Part shown: piece after piece, positions 15,721 to 24,824 of the stretch
Position numbering within the stretch: position 1 is the first letter of the stretch
Layout: every line of letters starts with the position of its first letter
Assembly: GCA_944415425.1 (NCBI GenBank)
Contig: CALYBP010000006.1
Span: forward strand, 1 to 47,188
Source of the DNA: an uncultured Ruminococcus sp.
GTDB taxonomy: Bacteria > Bacillota > Clostridia > Oscillospirales > Acutalibacteraceae
Length of the DNA: 47,188 bases
Direction of reading: 5' to 3'
The notes under the pieces: generated by a model
Seen by the model: only the letters and a program-made list of their open reading frames with translations
Told to the model about the DNA's origin: nothing
Database searches by the model: none
Position numbers and translations under genes: made by a program

Positions 15721-16303
15721 AAAACTATCGGCGCTGTTTTTATGCGCCATATCGCTTGCGCTGTCGGGCTGTTCTCAGTCAAAGCAGATTGACAAGGCGT
15801 ATATCGCCGAGACAGTAGCTGTATTTGAAAACGGAGGAAAAACTTACTATTCGTTTTATTTGCTTTCGGACTCGGAAACTCCCGTATACACAGCCGTTGC
15901 CGCCGAATCGCTTGAGGACGCCTGCGAAAAGGCAAAAAAAGAGAGCGTGCCTAATTTAATGCTTTCAAAGCTCGGTTTATATGTGTCGGAAAAATCCTCA
16001 GCCGAGAAAAATCTGAAAGGCGATACGCAGTTTATTGCCGAAAACGCATATTTTTCACCGTTGATATATGTAACATTATGCGGAGACGGTGTGGTGGAAA
16101 TGCTTGACAGCGACAAGGAGTTCGGGGAAAAGCTCGAGGAGCTTATAATTCTAAACAAGAAAAAAGATTCTTCGGTATCAGTAACTTCTTTATCAATATT
16201 CAATAATTTTTATGAAAACAAGGGCAAGGATTTAGCTCTTTCATATATTAATTCCGACAAAGAATTAAAAGCCGAAGTTATAAAAATGCCCCTGAAAAAA
16301 TAA
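15713..16303 (+). CDS. Short GerC-like lipoprotein of the germinant receptor operon
   Basis: A 196-residue lipoprotein with signal and lipobox LSGC (cysteine about 20). The segment after it (IDKAYIAETVAV) resembles the start of Ger(x)C proteins. Typical GerC subunits are about 350-400 residues with three domains, and this one has room for only the first one or two. The gene ends cleanly with no sign of a frameshift, so it may be a natural short form. It overlaps the B gene by eight bases after GGAGGAG. I see no terminator after it. Confidence 0.7.
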   Translation: MFKKLSALFLCAISLALSGCSQSKQIDKAYIAETVAVFENGGKTYYSFYLLSDSETPVYTAVAAESLEDACEKAKKESVPNLMLSKLGLYVSEKSSAEKNLKGDTQFIAENAYFSPLIYVTLCGDGVVEMLDSDKEFGEKLEELIILNKKKDSSVSVTSLSIFNNFYENKGKDLALSYINSDKELKAEVIKMPLKK

Positions 16304-16343
16304 TAAAAATTATAAAATATTGAAAAATAATTCACAAAAAGAC

Positions 16344-16372
16344 TTTATACCGACCCTGATATGGTGTATAAT
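16344..16372 (+). promoter_or_regulatory. Promoter of the hprK operon
   Basis: TTTATA (16344-16349), 17-base spacer, TATAAT (16367-16372), about 40 bases upstream of the hprK start. The -35 box is weak. Confidence 0.55.
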
Positions 16373-16412
16373 ATATCGTAATAGTACCCGATAAATATTA
16401 GGCGGTGAATTT

Positions 16413-17381
16413 ATGGCTGTTGAATTTTCTGTACCGTTATCAGATATTGTAAAAGACCTCAATTTAAACGAGGTTTATATAGCGGAAAATTACGAAAAAA
16501 CCCAAATTACTACTGTGGAGATCAACCGACCGGGACTTGAGCTTACGGGATATTTTGAATTTTTTGACAACAAGCGTATTCAGGTTTTCGGCAACACCGA
16601 GTTTTCCTATCTCGGCAGATTCGGAAGTGAAGCTCAAAAAATGGTCTTTGACTCTATCTTCAGCTTCGGCCCGCCGGCGGTAATCATCTGCCACGATATT
16701 GATTCTACCCCTGCGATAGTTGAAAGCGCAAAGCTTCACAATGTTTCCATTTTCAGCACGAGCGAGAATACTTCCGACCTGACCGCCCGTCTGGTTCAAT
16801 ACCTCAACAACGCGCTTGCTCCGCGAATTACACGTCACGGCGTTTTGGTGGAGGTGTACGGCGAGGGCTGTCTGCTCATCGGTGACAGCGGCGTCGGAAA
16901 GAGCGAGACAGCTATGGAGTTAATAAAAAGGGGACATCGCCTTGTTGCAGATGATGCGGTTGAAATCCGCAGAACGTCAACGACGACCCTTGTGGGACAG
17001 TCGCCGGCGAATATCAGGCATTTTATAGAGCTTAGGGGAATAGGAATAATAAACGCACGCCAGCTCTTCGGAATGGGCGCCGTAAAAATGCAGGAAAAAA
17101 TTGATATTATCATTAACCTTGAGCCTTGGGATAACGCCAAGGTGTATGACCGAATGGGGCTTGAAAATCAGTATATGGACATTCTCGGCGTTGAGGTGCC
17201 GGCTCTGACAATACCTGTAAAGCCGGGAAGAAACCTTGCCGTAATCATCGAGGTCGCTGCGATGAACAACAGACAGAAAAAAATGGGTTACAATGCGGCT
17301 CAGGATTTGCTTAAAAGCCTCGGAATGGATGTAGACGAGGCGGCGCAGACGGTCAGGAACATTGTAGATAAATGGGAGTGA
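16413..17381 (+). CDS. hprK: HPr kinase/phosphorylase
   Basis: A 322-residue bifunctional enzyme that phosphorylates and dephosphorylates Ser46 of HPr or Crh. It is the sensor that drives CcpA carbon catabolite control in Firmicutes. The N-terminal domain spans about 1-130. The kinase domain has the P loop GDSGVGKSET (157-166), the catalytic His in RHGVLVEVYGEG (about 140) and the VADDAVEI segment. The K3 loop region and the C-terminal ELRGIGIIN signature are intact. The start follows GGCGGTGA. It heads a plus-strand series running at least to whiA. Confidence 0.96.
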   Translation: MAVEFSVPLSDIVKDLNLNEVYIAENYEKTQITTVEINRPGLELTGYFEFFDNKRIQVFGNTEFSYLGRFGSEAQKMVFDSIFSFGPPAVIICHDIDSTPAIVESAKLHNVSIFSTSENTSDLTARLVQYLNNALAPRITRHGVLVEVYGEGCLLIGDSGVGKSETAMELIKRGHRLVADDAVEIRRTSTTTLVGQSPANIRHFIELRGIGIINARQLFGMGAVKMQEKIDIIINLEPWDNAKVYDRMGLENQYMDILGVEVPALTIPVKPGRNLAVIIEVAAMNNRQKKMGYNAAQDLLKSLGMDVDEAAQTVRNIVDKWE

Positions 17382-17385
17382 TATA

Positions 17386-18105
17386 ATGAAACTGATAGCA
17401 GACCTTCATACGCATACCATTGCGTCAACCCACGCATACGCAACGGTTACCGAAATGGCAGACGAAGCGGCAAAGCTGGGACTTTTCGCAATGGCGGTAA
17501 CCGACCACGCACGCACAATGCCGGGCGCTCCGGGACCTATGTATTTTGAATCACTCGGACTTATCCCGCAGTATCTCAAGGGTGTAAGAATATTAAAGGG
17601 AATAGAGGCGAACATCTGCGACTACAACGGAAATCTTGATGTTGAGGAGCAATTACAAAATCACCTTGAATGGGTGGTGGCTTCAATGCACACTCTGACT
17701 TTAAAGGGCGAGCCGAGCGTTGAAAAATGTACAAATGCCTATTTAAAGGCTGCCGAAAATCCCAATGTCAATGTAATAGCGCACAGCGGCTCGGATTTTT
17801 TTAAGTATGACTACGAAAAGGTGATACCTGTACTTGCAAAAAACGGCAAGCTGATAGAAATTAACGATTCGGCTTTCAGATACAAAAAGAACTGTATGGG
17901 CAACTGCGTGGAAATTGCAAAAATTTGCAAAAAATACAATGCGAGAATCTGCGTGGATACGGACGCTCATTTTACCGACACATTGGGCAGAGCGTATAAA
18001 ACGCTTGAGATGCTTAAAGATATTGATTTTCCCGAAAAGCTGATAGTAAATACAAATATCGAAAATTTAAAGTCGTATTTTGATGAAAAAAGCATATCTT
18101 ATTAA
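17386..18105 (+). CDS. PHP-domain phosphoesterase (YcdX-like)
   Basis: A 239-residue PHP hydrolase, a metal-dependent phosphatase fold. Metal ligands are visible in DLHTHT (H8, H10), in VTDHA (about 39-43), in the glutamate of KGIEANI (about 72-78), in MHT (about 105) and in DTDAHF near the C-terminal third. It belongs to the YcdX group by length and motif order. The substrate is unknown. It starts four bases after hprK. The same kind of gene is found beside hprK and murB in other Clostridia. Confidence 0.85.
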   Translation: MKLIADLHTHTIASTHAYATVTEMADEAAKLGLFAMAVTDHARTMPGAPGPMYFESLGLIPQYLKGVRILKGIEANICDYNGNLDVEEQLQNHLEWVVASMHTLTLKGEPSVEKCTNAYLKAAENPNVNVIAHSGSDFFKYDYEKVIPVLAKNGKLIEINDSAFRYKKNCMGNCVEIAKICKKYNARICVDTDAHFTDTLGRAYKTLEMLKDIDFPEKLIVNTNIENLKSYFDEKSISY

Positions 18106-18122
18106 TAACTTGGGGGTATATT

Positions 18123-19028
18123 GTGAATAAATCGGATATTGTTTTCAATCTTGCGGAAATTTTAAGATGCGACGCAAGAAAAAATGAGCCTATGAGCAGG
18201 CACACAACATTTAAAATCGGCGGAAATGCGGACGCATACATAAAGGTGAACAATCTTAGTAAGCTTAGCACAATACTCAAGGAGTGCAGCGCTTCTCAGG
18301 TCGATTATATGATTGTCGGCAACGGAAGCAATTTGCTTGTGGGCGACGAGGGAATAAGAAAAACGGTTATAAGGCTTGACGGTGATTTTCGCAAAATTAC
18401 ACTCGTTGACGAAACCACGGTCTACTGCGGTGCGGGAGCGTCGCTTGCGTCGCTTTGCAAGTTTGCGCTCAAGTGCGGACTTTCGGGACTTGAGTTTGCG
18501 TGGGGAATACCCGGTACTGTCGGCGGAGCCGTGTTTATGAATGCGGGCGCATACGGCGGAGAAATGAAAGATGTTGTTTTCAGCGTATCTCATATGACGC
18601 GTGATGGTGAAATCGGCAGATTGGAAAGCGAAGATTTGAATTTCGGTTACAGAACAAGCGCTTACCGCAGTAACAATATGATAATCACGGGAGTAACCCT
18701 AAAGCTTACAAAGGGGATACAGAGCGATATAAGAGAAAAAATGGACGAATATATGCGAAGCCGAAACGAAAAACAGCCGCTTGAGTACCCGAGCGCGGGC
18801 AGTGTTTTCAAGCGCCCCGAGGGGTGCTTTGCGGGCACTTTGATTGAACAGTGCGGACTAAAGGGAAAAATGTGCGGCGGAGCGCAGATTTCCGATAAGC
18901 ACGCAGGCTTTATAATCAACAAGTCCAACGCAAGCGCAGACGATGTTAAGGAATTGATAAGTGAAATTCAAAAAACAGTATTAGAAAAAACAGGAACCAA
19001 GCTTGAATGTGAGCTTATCATACTTTAA
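18123..19028 (+). CDS. murB: UDP-N-acetylenolpyruvoylglucosamine reductase
   Basis: A 301-residue FAD enzyme that makes UDP-MurNAc for peptidoglycan. FAD contacts are in VGNGSNLLV (about 59-67) and GIPGTVGGAVFMNAGAYGGE (about 129-148). The proton donor serine is in YPSAGSVFKRP (about 222-232) and the late glutamate in TKLECEL. The motif pattern fits the type II enzymes usual in Firmicutes. It starts with GTG at 18123, positioned by GGGGG (18112-18116). Confidence 0.95.
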   Translation: MNKSDIVFNLAEILRCDARKNEPMSRHTTFKIGGNADAYIKVNNLSKLSTILKECSASQVDYMIVGNGSNLLVGDEGIRKTVIRLDGDFRKITLVDETTVYCGAGASLASLCKFALKCGLSGLEFAWGIPGTVGGAVFMNAGAYGGEMKDVVFSVSHMTRDGEIGRLESEDLNFGYRTSAYRSNNMIITGVTLKLTKGIQSDIREKMDEYMRSRNEKQPLEYPSAGSVFKRPEGCFAGTLIEQCGLKGKMCGGAQISDKHAGFIINKSNASADDVKELISEIQKTVLEKTGTKLECELIIL

Positions 19029-19042
19029 TTTAGGTGTATTTT

Positions 19043-19906
19043 ATGGAATTTGTAATCATAACGGGAATGTCGGGTGCGGGCAAAACAAGCGCGCTTCATG
19101 TGTTTGAGGACATTGGATATTACTGCGTCGATAATCTTCCCGCCTCGCTTTTGTCAACACTCTACACGCTCTGTCTTAACTCAAAGGAAAATATGATGAA
19201 GCGTGTTGCGGTTGTTGTCGATGTAAGAGGCAACGAAAATTTTGAGGATATGTACGCCGAAATAGAAAAATTCAAGAAAATGCATAAAAAGGTCAGCCTG
19301 CTGTTTTTTGACGCAAAGGTTGACTGCCTTATTGTAAGATACAAGGAAACACGCAGAAAGCATCCGCTTTCAGAACGCTTAAAGGACGGCTCGGTGTCTG
19401 AGGCGGTTGAATTTGAAAAGGCGCTTTTAATACCGATAAAAAGAATTTCCGACTACAAAATCGACACTACATATATGTCGGGAAAACAGCTTAGGGAGCG
19501 TGTAATGTCGATGTTTATGGATGATGCGTCGCAGAGTCTTACATTGACATTTATGTCGTTTGGTTTTAAGTACGGCATACCGCTTGAGGCCGACCTGATA
19601 ATTGATGTTCGCTGTCTGCCGAATCCCTACTATATTCCCGAGCTCAAGCCGCTTACGGGACTTGACAGCAAAGTGCGTGATTATGTTTTAAAAAGCGAGG
19701 ACACGCAGGAATTTATCGCGAGAACGCTTAATTTGCTTGATTTTTCCGTTCCGCTTTACTTAAAAGAGGGCAAAAGCGAGCTTGTTGTGGGAATAGGCTG
19801 TACCGGAGGCAAGCACAGGAGCGTTACGGTTGCGCTTACGCTTGAACAGCATTTTCTCGAAAAGGGATACAGGTGCATTATCCAGCACAGAGATGTTGAA
19901 AAATAG
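19043..19906 (+). CDS. rapZ: RapZ family nucleotide-binding RNA adapter
   Basis: A 287-residue RapZ/YvcJ protein with P loop GMSGAGKTS (8-16) and the C-terminal family motif GCTGGKHRSV. In enteric bacteria RapZ steers RNase E to the GlmZ small RNA; in Firmicutes YvcJ affects competence and binds nucleotides, and the RNA role is less clear. The in-frame GTG at 19034 lies in the ribosome site AGGTG, so the ATG at 19043 is used. Next to whiA, as usual, but yvcK is missing between them. Confidence 0.93.
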   Translation: MEFVIITGMSGAGKTSALHVFEDIGYYCVDNLPASLLSTLYTLCLNSKENMMKRVAVVVDVRGNENFEDMYAEIEKFKKMHKKVSLLFFDAKVDCLIVRYKETRRKHPLSERLKDGSVSEAVEFEKALLIPIKRISDYKIDTTYMSGKQLRERVMSMFMDDASQSLTLTFMSFGFKYGIPLEADLIIDVRCLPNPYYIPELKPLTGLDSKVRDYVLKSEDTQEFIARTLNLLDFSVPLYLKEGKSELVVGIGCTGGKHRSVTVALTLEQHFLEKGYRCIIQHRDVEK

Positions 19907-19959
19907 ACGCTGACTGAATTTAAAATCGTAATAAAATTATTTTAACGAGAGAGGATAGT

Positions 19960-20871
19960 ATGTCTTTTTCTTCTGAAATAAAAAAGGAGCTTTGCCGCAG
20001 TACGGTGTGCGAGCGTGAACTTCTCAAGTCGGAGCTTTACGGAATGCTGCTTTTCGGAAAAAAGTTTTCGGAAAATCAGATAGTTTTCACAACCGAAAAT
20101 GTATACGCTTCGAGGCGGATAACATTTTTGCTTGAAAACCTTTATATGCCTATAATCGAAAAGCAGAATCTTCTGCGCACAAGGGGAAACGAAAATCATC
20201 TATATAAAATACTAATAGTAGATTCCTCGGACTGCAGGCGAATTTTTGAGGACTTCGGTCACATCCCGAATCAGGTGACCCTAAGGGTCAACAGGGCAAA
20301 TGTCGGCTGCGACGAGCAGTCGGCAGCGTTTTTAAGGGGAGTTTTTCTGTCCTGCGGTTCCGTATCAGACCCCAAAAAGAGCTATCACGCCGAGTTTTGC
20401 GTGCCGCATAAAAATCTCTCTGTTGACCTGTGCAGGATAATTGATGAAACCGACAGCCTTGAGATTACGCCGAAAACGGTAACAAGAAACGGAAGCTATG
20501 TTGTATATTTTAAGGGCAGCGAGCAGATATGCGATTTGCTTACCTTTATCGGAGCGCCCGTAAAGGCGATGGAAATTATGGGCACAAAGGCGGTAAAGCA
20601 GGTGCGCAACAATATCAACAGAAGAATAAACGGTGAAATGGCAAACATCGGCAAGGTTGCTGCGGCTTCGGCAAAACAGCTTGAAGCCATAAAGAAAATC
20701 AAGGCGCAAAAGGGGCTTGAGTCACTCCCCGACGATTTGCGGGAGATTGCGTACCTCAGGCTTGAAAATCCCGAAATGTCGCTGAGGGATTTGGGAGCTA
20801 ATCTCAACCCTCCCATAAGCCGCAGCGGAGCAAACCACAGAATGAAAAGATTGCTTGAATATGCGCTTTAA
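19960..20871 (+). CDS. whiA: WhiA DNA-binding regulator
   Basis: A 303-residue WhiA with an N-terminal degenerate LAGLIDADG endonuclease-like domain and a C-terminal helix-turn-helix (about 215-303, ending SRSGANHRMKRLLEYA). It is required for sporulation in actinomycetes; in Bacillus it influences division and chromosome segregation. The family motif RRINGEMANIGKVAAAS is clear near 225-240. GAGAGGA precedes the ATG. It is 53 bases after rapZ and probably co-transcribed. Confidence 0.94.
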   Translation: MSFSSEIKKELCRSTVCERELLKSELYGMLLFGKKFSENQIVFTTENVYASRRITFLLENLYMPIIEKQNLLRTRGNENHLYKILIVDSSDCRRIFEDFGHIPNQVTLRVNRANVGCDEQSAAFLRGVFLSCGSVSDPKKSYHAEFCVPHKNLSVDLCRIIDETDSLEITPKTVTRNGSYVVYFKGSEQICDLLTFIGAPVKAMEIMGTKAVKQVRNNINRRINGEMANIGKVAAASAKQLEAIKKIKAQKGLESLPDDLREIAYLRLENPEMSLRDLGANLNPPISRSGANHRMKRLLEYAL

Positions 20872-21017
20872 TGTATGCGGCAATAAACAGCGTGTGCAAA
20901 CGAGAAATGATTAAGAAAAACATACATAGAGAGAATAAAATCTCAAACTGTAAAATACTTTGCGTCAAAGCAAAAACGGCACAAAGTGCGTAAAATAAAA
21001 CCACGGAGGTAGCTTTT

Positions 21018-21245
21018 ATGGAAGAGAAAATGACTTTTGAACAGGCAAACGCAAAGCTTGTGCAAACCGTAAAGGCAATGGAAAATAAAAATATTACTCT
21101 TCAGGACAGCCTCGAATATTACGCAAAGGCGTGTGAACTTATCGCCTACTGCAAAAAAGAGCTTGAAACTTTTAGGGGCAAATTCGAAGATGTGCACGAA
21201 AGAATCGAAAAAATCTACAATTTGCAGGGTGATGAAAATGAATAA
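21018..21245 (+). CDS. xseB: Exodeoxyribonuclease VII small subunit
   Basis: A 75-residue helical protein with the XseB core (MTFEQANAKL, then ALE/SLEYYAKA-like helix). The small subunits bind the long coiled coil of XseA. xseA is not upstream, which is unusual because the two genes normally adjoin. GGAGG lies nine bases before the ATG. The last eight bases overlap ispA, so it keeps the usual xseB-ispA coupling. Confidence 0.9.
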   Translation: MEEKMTFEQANAKLVQTVKAMENKNITLQDSLEYYAKACELIAYCKKELETFRGKFEDVHERIEKIYNLQGDENE

Positions 21246-22113
21246 TCATAATATTTCTTTAATAGAAAAATCATTATATGATTATCTGCCTTCATCCGAC
21301 TGCAAAGAAAAGGTTTTGGCTCAGTCAATGAAATACAGCCTCGAAGCGGGCGGAAAGCGTGTAAGGCCGAGCCTTGTAATAGAGTTTGCAAAGCTTTGCC
21401 GTGCGGATGAAAAAAAGGCATTGCCCTTTGCCTGCGCGGTGGAAATGGTGCATACATATTCGCTTATCCACGATGATTTACCGTGTATGGACGACGATGA
21501 CCTGCGACGCGGCAAGCCGTCGAATCACAAGGTGTACGGCGAGGACATAGCGCTTCTTGCGGGCGACGCGCTTTTGACGCTTGCTTTTGAAATTATGAGC
21601 AGCGATGAAACTGCCGCTTTAATAGGCGACAAGGCGTGCCGCAGAGGAGTAAATGTGCTTGCAAATTACGCAGGAGCAGGCGGAATGGTGGGCGGACAGG
21701 TCATTGACCTGATAAGTGAAAATCAAAGCGCGCCTGTTGAGGTTTTGAGGGAAATGGACTATAAAAAGACAGCCTGCCTAATAAAAGCCTCGTGCGAACT
21801 CGGATGCATTTGCGCCAATGCAAACGAATCCTTAATATCTGCGGCGTCAAGGTACGGCGAATGTATCGGACTTGCGTTTCAGATTGTCGATGATATTCTT
21901 GATGTTACTTCCTCTGACGAGGAACTCGGAAAACCTGTCGGAAGCGACAGGCAAAACAGCAAGTCAACCTATGTATCGCTTCTCGGAGTTGAAAAATGCC
22001 GTGAACTTGTAAATGAGCTTACAAATCAGGCGGTAAATTCGCTTGAAACCTTCGGCGAGGGTGCGCAGGAGCTTAAGGAGCTTGCGTTAAGGCTTGCGCA
22101 CAGAACAAAATAA
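21238..22113 (+). CDS. ispA: Farnesyl/geranylgeranyl diphosphate synthase
   Basis: A 291-residue trans-prenyltransferase that builds C15 or C20 isoprenoid diphosphates for undecaprenyl and quinone-type lipids. The first aspartate-rich motif is DDLPCMDDDD (79-88) and the second is DDILD (218-222). The region before the first motif (YSLIH) sets chain length; it suggests farnesyl or geranylgeranyl product but does not decide. AGGGTGA ahead of the ATG at 21238 favours this start over ATG 21232. It overlaps xseB, and dxs follows by 22 bases. Confidence 0.94.
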   Translation: MNNHNISLIEKSLYDYLPSSDCKEKVLAQSMKYSLEAGGKRVRPSLVIEFAKLCRADEKKALPFACAVEMVHTYSLIHDDLPCMDDDDLRRGKPSNHKVYGEDIALLAGDALLTLAFEIMSSDETAALIGDKACRRGVNVLANYAGAGGMVGGQVIDLISENQSAPVEVLREMDYKKTACLIKASCELGCICANANESLISAASRYGECIGLAFQIVDDILDVTSSDEELGKPVGSDRQNSKSTYVSLLGVEKCRELVNELTNQAVNSLETFGEGAQELKELALRLAHRTK

Positions 22114-22135
22114 GAAAATTTTAGGATATGGTAAT

Positions 22136-24010
22136 ATGGGTGAATACAAATTACTCTCAAAAATCAAATCACCTAACGATGTAAAACGCCTTAAAAGCGA
22201 AGAAATCCCAAAGCTGTGCTCGGAAATCCGTGAAAAGCTCGTCGAAACGGTTTCGGTAAACGGAGGCCACCTTTCTCCCAATCTCGGAGTAGTAGAGCTT
22301 ACCGTAGCGCTTAACCGAAGCTTTAATTTTCCCAAAGACAGCATTGTGTGGGACGTAGGTCACCAAAGCTACACCCACAAGCTTCTCACGGACAGGTTTG
22401 AAAGCTTTGATACCCTTCGTCAAAAGGACGGTATTTCGGGTTTCCCGAAGAGGTCGGAAAGCAAGTACGACGATTTTAACACGGGGCACAGCAGCACCTC
22501 AATCTCAGCGGCCTTCGGAATAGCAAACGCAAAGCATCTGCTCGGCGACCAAAGCTACACCGTTGCGGTAATAGGCGACGGCTCGTTTACGGGAGGACTT
22601 GCGTTTGAGGCGATGAACAACGCCGGGCGTTTTAATAAAAATTTCATAGTTGTTTTAAACGACAACAAAATGTCAATTTCAAAAAACGTAGGAGCGTTTC
22701 CCCGCTATCTTACGACGGTCAGAATACAGCCGTGGTATATCAGAGTAAAAAATGTAACAGAAAAAGCAGTTTCAAAAATTCCGCTGCTGGGCAATCCCAT
22801 CAATAATTTTCTGCGCCGCAGCAAGTCGAGAATAAAAAATTTAGTGTACAAAAACACGCTCTTCGACTGCTTCGGATTTACCTATTTGGGACCTATCGAC
22901 GGACACAATGTCGAGGAGCTCGAAAACGCCTTTTCGGTTGCAAAGAAAATAAACGCCCCCGTAATTCTTCATGTTGTCACCAAAAAAGGCAAGGGCTATC
23001 AGCCCGCCGAGGAAAATCCGGGTGAGTTTCACGGAATAGGAAAGTTTGATATTGATTCGGGCGAACCGCTTTCAAGCCATAAGGGCTTTTCATCCGTTTT
23101 CGGCAGGACAATGTGCGAGCTTGCCGAAAAAGATAAAAAAATATGCGCCATAACTGCGGCAATGTCGGCGGGAACGGGACTTTCCGACTTTTCAAAGATG
23201 TACAGGGAACGCTTTTTTGATGTGGGAATAGCCGAGGAGCATGCGGTGACTTTCGGATGCGGACTTGCCTCACGAGGCTTGAGACCGGTTTTTGCCGTGT
23301 ATTCAACATTTCTCCAGCGTGCCTATGACCAGCTTATTCACGACTCGGCGCTCGGAAATTTACACCTTGTGCTTGCCGTTGACCGCGCGGGGATTGTCGG
23401 CAACGACGGTGAAACGCATCAGGGCGTATTTGACGTTTCGATGCTCAACTCAATTCCCAACACAACGGTTTTTTCGCCGTCATATTTCATCGGACTTAAA
23501 AAAGCGCTTTCAACTGCTGTATATCTGTGCGACAGCCTTGCCGTGGTAAGGTATCCGAGGGGCGGAGAGCTGTACAAGCCCGAAGATTACGGCGAGGAAA
23601 GCATTGATTACGATATATACGGAAGCGGTGACTGCGACAATCTTTTGATTACCTACGGCAGACTTTTTTCATACGCCTGCAAGGCAAAGGAAATGCTTGA
23701 AGAAAAGGGAATCAAAATTTGTATATTAAAACTTTGCAAAATAAGACCGATTGATAACGAGGCAGTCGAGTTTTCCGCAGGCTTTAAAAATGTTTGGTTT
23801 TTTGAAGAGGGAATCAAAAACGGCGGAATTGCACGCAATTTTTCCGATTTGCTTCAGCTAACTAACTTCGACGGAAATTATCACATCAAGGCGATAAACG
23901 ATAAATTCGTAAAGCAGATGTCGGTTTCCGAGGCTCTGAAAATGCTCAGTCTCGACAGCGAGGGAATGTGCGATGTCATTATAAAGGATTTAGAGGGAAA
24001 AACAAACTGA
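22136..24010 (+). CDS. dxs: 1-deoxy-D-xylulose-5-phosphate synthase
   Basis: A 624-residue thiamine diphosphate enzyme, the first step of the MEP isoprenoid pathway (pyruvate plus glyceraldehyde 3-phosphate). The conserved His is in GGHLSPNLGVVELT (about 44). The TPP motif is GDGSFTGGLAFEAMNN with ND about 30 residues on. The transketolase glutamate is in AEEHAVTFGCGLA and the VYSTFLQRAYDQ motif is near 395. The ATG at 22136 with AGGA upstream is the start; an in-frame TTG at 22094 lies inside ispA. Together with ispA it supplies isoprenoid precursors. Confidence 0.96.
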   Translation: MGEYKLLSKIKSPNDVKRLKSEEIPKLCSEIREKLVETVSVNGGHLSPNLGVVELTVALNRSFNFPKDSIVWDVGHQSYTHKLLTDRFESFDTLRQKDGISGFPKRSESKYDDFNTGHSSTSISAAFGIANAKHLLGDQSYTVAVIGDGSFTGGLAFEAMNNAGRFNKNFIVVLNDNKMSISKNVGAFPRYLTTVRIQPWYIRVKNVTEKAVSKIPLLGNPINNFLRRSKSRIKNLVYKNTLFDCFGFTYLGPIDGHNVEELENAFSVAKKINAPVILHVVTKKGKGYQPAEENPGEFHGIGKFDIDSGEPLSSHKGFSSVFGRTMCELAEKDKKICAITAAMSAGTGLSDFSKMYRERFFDVGIAEEHAVTFGCGLASRGLRPVFAVYSTFLQRAYDQLIHDSALGNLHLVLAVDRAGIVGNDGETHQGVFDVSMLNSIPNTTVFSPSYFIGLKKALSTAVYLCDSLAVVRYPRGGELYKPEDYGEESIDYDIYGSGDCDNLLITYGRLFSYACKAKEMLEEKGIKICILKLCKIRPIDNEAVEFSAGFKNVWFFEEGIKNGGIARNFSDLLQLTNFDGNYHIKAINDKFVKQMSVSEALKMLSLDSEGMCDVIIKDLEGKTN

Positions 24011-24011
24011 T

Positions 24012-24815
24012 ATGAAAAAAAGACTTGATATACTTGTTTATGAAAAGGGTTTTGCCGAAAGCCGCGAAAAGGCAAAGGCGGTGATTATGGCGGGCCTTGT
24101 ATATGTTGACAATCAAAAGGCTGACAAATGCGGAACTTCATACGATGAAAACTGCCGCATAGAGGTGAGGGGAAGCGCAAATAAGTATGTGAGCCGAGGC
24201 GGACTCAAGCTTGAAAAGGCGATAGAGAATTTTGATTTTGATTTAAAAGGCAAAATAACAATGGATATAGGGGCGTCAACAGGCGGATTTACCGACTGTA
24301 TGCTTCAAAACGGCGCAAAAAAAGTGTATTCGATAGACGTAGGTTACGGTCAGCTTGCGTGGAAGCTTAGAAATGATGAAAGGGTTGTGAACCTCGAACG
24401 CACGAATATGAGAAAGGTGACCCGTGAGCAGGTGCCCGATGAAATTGATTTTTTCTCGGTAGATGTATCTTTCATTTCGCTCAGGCTTATTCTGCCCGTC
24501 GCACGAAGTCTCACAGCGCAAAATGCCGAGGCGGTCTGCCTTATAAAGCCTCAGTTTGAGGCGGGGCGTGAAAAGGTGGGCAAAAAGGGCGTTGTGCGTG
24601 ACCCCGCAGTACATATCGAGGTTGTAGAGGGCATATATAATTTTTGTCTTGATAACGGATTTGATGTACTTAATCTCGATTATTCCCCGATAAAGGGTCC
24701 GGAGGGCAACATCGAGTATCTTATTCACATACGCAAAAGCGACAACCCAAAGTCATATACCGATATAACGCCGAAACAGCTTGTTGAACAATCTCACAAG
24801 GCGCTTGATAAGTAG
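24012..24815 (+). CDS. tlyA: TlyA family rRNA 2'-O-methyltransferase (S4 plus FtsJ domains)
   Basis: A 267-residue protein with an N-terminal S4 RNA-binding domain (about 3-60) and an FtsJ-like methyltransferase domain. The SAM motif is MDIGASTGGFTDCML (about 85-99). The catalytic K-D-K-E-type residues fall in the conserved SVDVSFISLRLILP and IKPQFEAGR segments. TlyA methylates 16S and 23S rRNA cytidines in mycobacteria; the Firmicute form (YqxC) likely acts on rRNA too. It starts one base after the dxs stop. Confidence 0.92.
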   Translation: MKKRLDILVYEKGFAESREKAKAVIMAGLVYVDNQKADKCGTSYDENCRIEVRGSANKYVSRGGLKLEKAIENFDFDLKGKITMDIGASTGGFTDCMLQNGAKKVYSIDVGYGQLAWKLRNDERVVNLERTNMRKVTREQVPDEIDFFSVDVSFISLRLILPVARSLTAQNAEAVCLIKPQFEAGREKVGKKGVVRDPAVHIEVVEGIYNFCLDNGFDVLNLDYSPIKGPEGNIEYLIHIRKSDNPKSYTDITPKQLVEQSHKALDK

Positions 24816-24824
24816 GGTGATAAA

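Noticed and set aside
16281..16412. Terminator between the germination operon and hprK.
   Set aside because: The sequence is A/T-rich without a convincing stem and T run, so none is annotated.
20872..21017. Small hairpins (CTTTG/CAAAG) before xseB.
   Set aside because: Stems of five base pairs without a T run are expected by chance here.
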